DNA from: Actinomycetota bacterium
Lineage (GTDB): Bacteria; Actinomycetota; Actinomycetes; Nanopelagicales; Nanopelagicaceae
NCBI GenBank assembly: GCA_009699825.1
Contig: WLNM01000040.1
Span: 1 to 8,673, forward strand
Reading direction: 5' to 3'
Length of the DNA: 8,673 bases
Position 1 is the stretch's first letter. Each line of letters begins with the position of its first letter. The notes below the pieces were generated by a model. That model was given only the letters and a program-made list of their open reading frames with translations, did not search any database and was not told where the DNA came from. This document shows positions 7,184 to 8,673 of the stretch, piece by piece. The translations under genes and the position numbers were made by a program.

Positions 7184-8059
7184 ATGTTTCGGGCGCGATT
7201 AACCGTTTTAATTTTGTTGATAAGCATTTTGCCGATTACACAATCACATGCCGCTGATGTGGTTTATCCAGGGGACAGGCCATTTACATTAATTCTGCCA
7301 AGTAATTATCAATTAAACGTACCTGCCCCACTAATCATTGCCTTACATGGGTATAACAGCAACGGTCAATCTGCTGCAACTTATTTCCAATTGGGTAAAG
7401 TTGCTGACGAAAACGAAATATTGACTGTTTACCCAAGTGGAAGTAAAGATTCCAATGGTCTTGGTTTCTGGAATGCAACACCTGCATGTTGTAACTTTGA
7501 TTCAGGCAATATTGATGATGAGGCTTACCTCATCAGCATAATTGATGCAGTATCGAAAGATTATTCAGTTGATCCAGCACGCGTATATATTCTTGGAGCT
7601 TCAAATGGTGGGTTTATGGCTCATCGAATGGCGTGCAACCAATCTGAAAGAATCGCTGCAATTGTTAGCCTTGCAGGTGCAACCTTTTCCAATCCAAAGA
7701 GTTGTCAACCAACATCACCTGTAAGTGTCTTAGAAATTCACGGTAGCAATGACCAACTTATTACATACACAGGTGGATATTTGTTTGGAAATGCTTATCC
7801 ATCGGCGCGAAAGACAATCGATTTATGGGGCAAAAGAAATATGTGCAGAAAAAAACCGAGTCGAGTTCTTCCGCGCCTTGATTTAGACCGTAAATTATCC
7901 GGAGCTGAAACTACAGTTCTAAGATACAAAGGTTGTAAATCAGGCACTACAGCCGAACTTTGGAGCATAACTAAAGGTAAACACACTCCCGAGCCCTCTG
8001 CTAAGTTTGCAGAAAGCATTGTTGGTTTCCTACTCAGTCACCCAAAGAAGAGTCCATGA
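7184..8059 (+). CDS. Secreted PHB depolymerase / feruloyl esterase-type alpha/beta hydrolase
   Basis: A 291-residue serine esterase of the polyhydroxybutyrate depolymerase-like group, related to mycobacterial LpqC. A Sec signal peptide spans residues 1-23, with probable cleavage after SHA. There is no lipobox cysteine and no twin arginine, so the mature enzyme is probably released rather than lipidated. The catalytic triad can be placed at Ser140 in GASNGG, Asp190 in HGSND and His267 in KGKHTPE, with the oxyanion-hole motif HGYN at 55-58. WNATPACCNF (96-105) carries the adjacent cysteines usual in the group; Cys151, 174, 222 and 251 may form disulphides outside the cell. The exact ester substrate (polyester, aryl ester or other) cannot be told. 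It is the first gene of an apparently leaderless operon, and its stop overlaps the next start by ATGA. Confidence 0.88.
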   Translation: MFRARLTVLILLISILPITQSHAADVVYPGDRPFTLILPSNYQLNVPAPLIIALHGYNSNGQSAATYFQLGKVADENEILTVYPSGSKDSNGLGFWNATPACCNFDSGNIDDEAYLISIIDAVSKDYSVDPARVYILGASNGGFMAHRMACNQSERIAAIVSLAGATFSNPKSCQPTSPVSVLEIHGSNDQLITYTGGYLFGNAYPSARKTIDLWGKRNMCRKKPSRVLPRLDLDRKLSGAETTVLRYKGCKSGTTAELWSITKGKHTPEPSAKFAESIVGFLLSHPKKSP

Positions 8060-8574
8060 AAAAAATACTCATTTTGTTCTTAACGCTGCTGATCAGTTTT
8101 GTAATTCCACCTGCTTTTGCCCACTCAGACCTGATTTCATCTGACCCAAGTGCTGCTGTGAATATTGAACAATTACCAGAACAGATAGAGCTCGAATTTA
8201 GTGAAGAGTTATTAAATCTGGGTAGTGGCAATTCTGTTTCGATTATGTCCCCAAGCGGTGAAGACATCGGTATGGGGGAAACAAGCACAGAAGGTTCAAA
8301 AATTACTCGGCTTCTCAACACAACTTCTGAAACTGGTCAATTCCAAGTTAAGTATCGCGTTGCATCCGCTGATGGACATGTCCTCAATGGAAGTTACACA
8401 TTTAATTTAATCGAAGGAATAGTTCCAATTTCTGAAAATGTAGAAACAGTAGATTCAGAATCTGGATCAAATCTTCTAGTTACTCTTGTCAAAATAATCG
8501 CTGGAATCGCAGTAGTTCTTCTGATTGGGTTACTGCTTCGCTCAAGAAAACGACGAATTACCTCTACTGATTAA
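8056..8574 (+). CDS. CopC-domain copper-binding protein with C-terminal membrane anchor
   Basis: A small exported protein of 172 residues. Residues 1-22 form a signal peptide ending in AFA, so the mature chain begins at His23 (HSDLISSDP). That N-terminal histidine, together with Asp106 and His108 in ASADGHVLNGSYTF, matches the Cu(II) site of CopC proteins. The CopC beta-sandwich spans about 23-118, followed by an acidic/serine linker. A single membrane helix at about 140-161 and the basic tail RSRKRR would hold the domain outside the membrane with its C-terminus inside. No methionine-rich Cu(I) loop is seen, so a Cu(II)-only type is likely. No copD follows: a tRNA gene starts 39 nt after the stop. 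Translation is probably coupled to the upstream esterase through the 4-nt overlap. The gene could be called copC or yobA-like; no symbol is assigned. Confidence 0.9.
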   Translation: MKKILILFLTLLISFVIPPAFAHSDLISSDPSAAVNIEQLPEQIELEFSEELLNLGSGNSVSIMSPSGEDIGMGETSTEGSKITRLLNTTSETGQFQVKYRVASADGHVLNGSYTFNLIEGIVPISENVETVDSESGSNLLVTLVKIIAGIAVVLLIGLLLRSRKRRITSTD

Positions 8575-8585
8575 TTTGAGGTAAT
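8557..8585 (+). terminator. Possible hairpin terminator around the copC stop codon
   Basis: ATTACCTC (8557-8564) pairs perfectly with GAGGTAAT (8578-8585) across a 13-nt loop that contains the copC stop codon TAA (8572-8574). The stem is mostly A-U and no run of T follows, so it would be a weak intrinsic terminator at best. Actinobacterial terminators often lack the U tract, which keeps the call open. Confidence 0.35.
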
Positions 8586-8603
8586 CTTCACCCGCCGTAA
8601 AAC
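8576..8603 (+). promoter_or_regulatory. Candidate tRNA-Tyr promoter
   Basis: TTGAGG (8576-8581) and TAAAAC (8598-8603) are separated by 16 nt, and each matches 4 of 6 consensus bases. A start about 7 nt after the -10 would give a leader of only a few bases before the tRNA at 8614. The -35 overlaps the right arm of the preceding hairpin. Read-through from copC is the alternative. Confidence 0.3.
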
Positions 8604-8620
8604 GTTCGACCTTGGCGGGT
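8590..8620 (+). repeat. Inverted repeat pairing the leader with the tRNA-Tyr acceptor strand
   Basis: ACCCGCC (8590-8596) is the exact reverse complement of GGCGGGT (8614-8620), the first seven bases of the tRNA, with a 17-nt loop between. In a transcript that includes the leader, this stem would compete with the normal acceptor stem. Confidence 0.6.
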
Positions 8621-8673
8621 TGCCCGAGCGGCCAATGGGAGGGGACTGTAAATCCCCCGGCTCTGCCTTCGAA
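8614..8673 (+). tRNA. tRNA-Tyr (anticodon GTA), 3' end cut by window
   Basis: The sequence lines up with bacterial tRNA-Tyr base by base. The parts are acceptor 5' strand GGCGGGT (8614-8620), D arm CCCGAGCGGCCAATGGGA (8623-8640), anticodon stem GGGGA/TCCCC (8641-8645 with 8653-8657) and loop CTGTAAA with GTA at 8648-8650. A long class II variable arm follows (8658-8670). The T arm begins at GAA (8671-8673), where the window stops, so the T loop and the 3' acceptor strand (about 25 nt) are missing. Confidence 0.95.

Noticed and set aside
8034..8321. 95-codon open frame antisense to copC
   Set aside because: It covers the CopC coding sequence on the other strand, and I saw no ribosome binding site or promoter for it. 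It is a shadow frame.
8597..8613. TTCGA in the spacer before tRNA-Tyr as a remnant of another tRNA T loop
   Set aside because: The neighbouring acceptor-like ACCCGCC lies on the wrong side of it for a tRNA 3' half on either strand, and no other arms are present.
1..8673. Mobile elements, CRISPR arrays, defence genes, phage genes or biosynthetic clusters
   Set aside because: No transposase, integrase, spaced repeat array or defence-type domain was seen in any frame, and the coding sequence is uniform in composition by eye.

Overview
The window looks like ordinary core chromosome of a low-G+C actinobacterium. The evidence is the order nuoL-nuoM-nuoN followed directly by a long-chain polyprenyl diphosphate synthase, an arrangement familiar from Actinobacteria. 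NuoN also carries the alanine-rich loop insert seen in actinobacterial homologues. The base composition is A+T-leaning, unlike Streptomyces or Mycobacterium. This combination fits small-genome aquatic actinobacteria (the acI / Nanopelagicales type), but that placement is an inference from gene order and composition, not a database match.

Layout. Positions 1-5770 (+) hold the distal end of a complex I operon: nuoL (5' end cut by the window edge), nuoM, nuoN, and then the polyprenyl diphosphate synthase. Every junction overlaps or abuts (ATGA, TAA/ATG, TAATG), so the four genes are almost certainly co-translated. NuoL, NuoM and NuoN are the three antiporter-like proton-pumping membrane subunits. 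The synthase probably makes the isoprenoid tail of menaquinone, the quinone that complex I reduces, so the operon joins the pump to the supply of its substrate.

Positions 5732-7117 (-) hold a convergent two-gene unit, yajQ then rarD. The rarD TTG start follows the yajQ stop codon directly in the same frame. The rarD tail overlaps the polyprenyl synthase tail by 39 bp on opposite strands.

Positions 7118-7183 form a 66-bp divergent promoter region. On each strand a TANNNT -10 element sits exactly 6 nt before the ATG, which predicts leaderless mRNAs for both yajQ and the rightward operon. Positions 7184-8574 (+) hold that operon: a secreted alpha/beta-hydrolase of the polyhydroxybutyrate depolymerase/feruloyl esterase type, then a membrane-anchored CopC-domain copper protein, joined by a 4-nt overlap. 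The window ends inside a tRNA-Tyr(GTA) gene starting at 8614. Just before it are a small hairpin around the copC stop codon and an inverted repeat that pairs with the tRNA acceptor strand.

I found no mobile element, CRISPR array, phage gene or clearly novel system. No gene-free stretch exceeds 300 bases. The points most worth a second look are the back-to-back leaderless promoters, the esterase-CopC pair without CopD, the in-frame yajQ/rarD junction, and the inverted repeat overlapping the tRNA 5' end.
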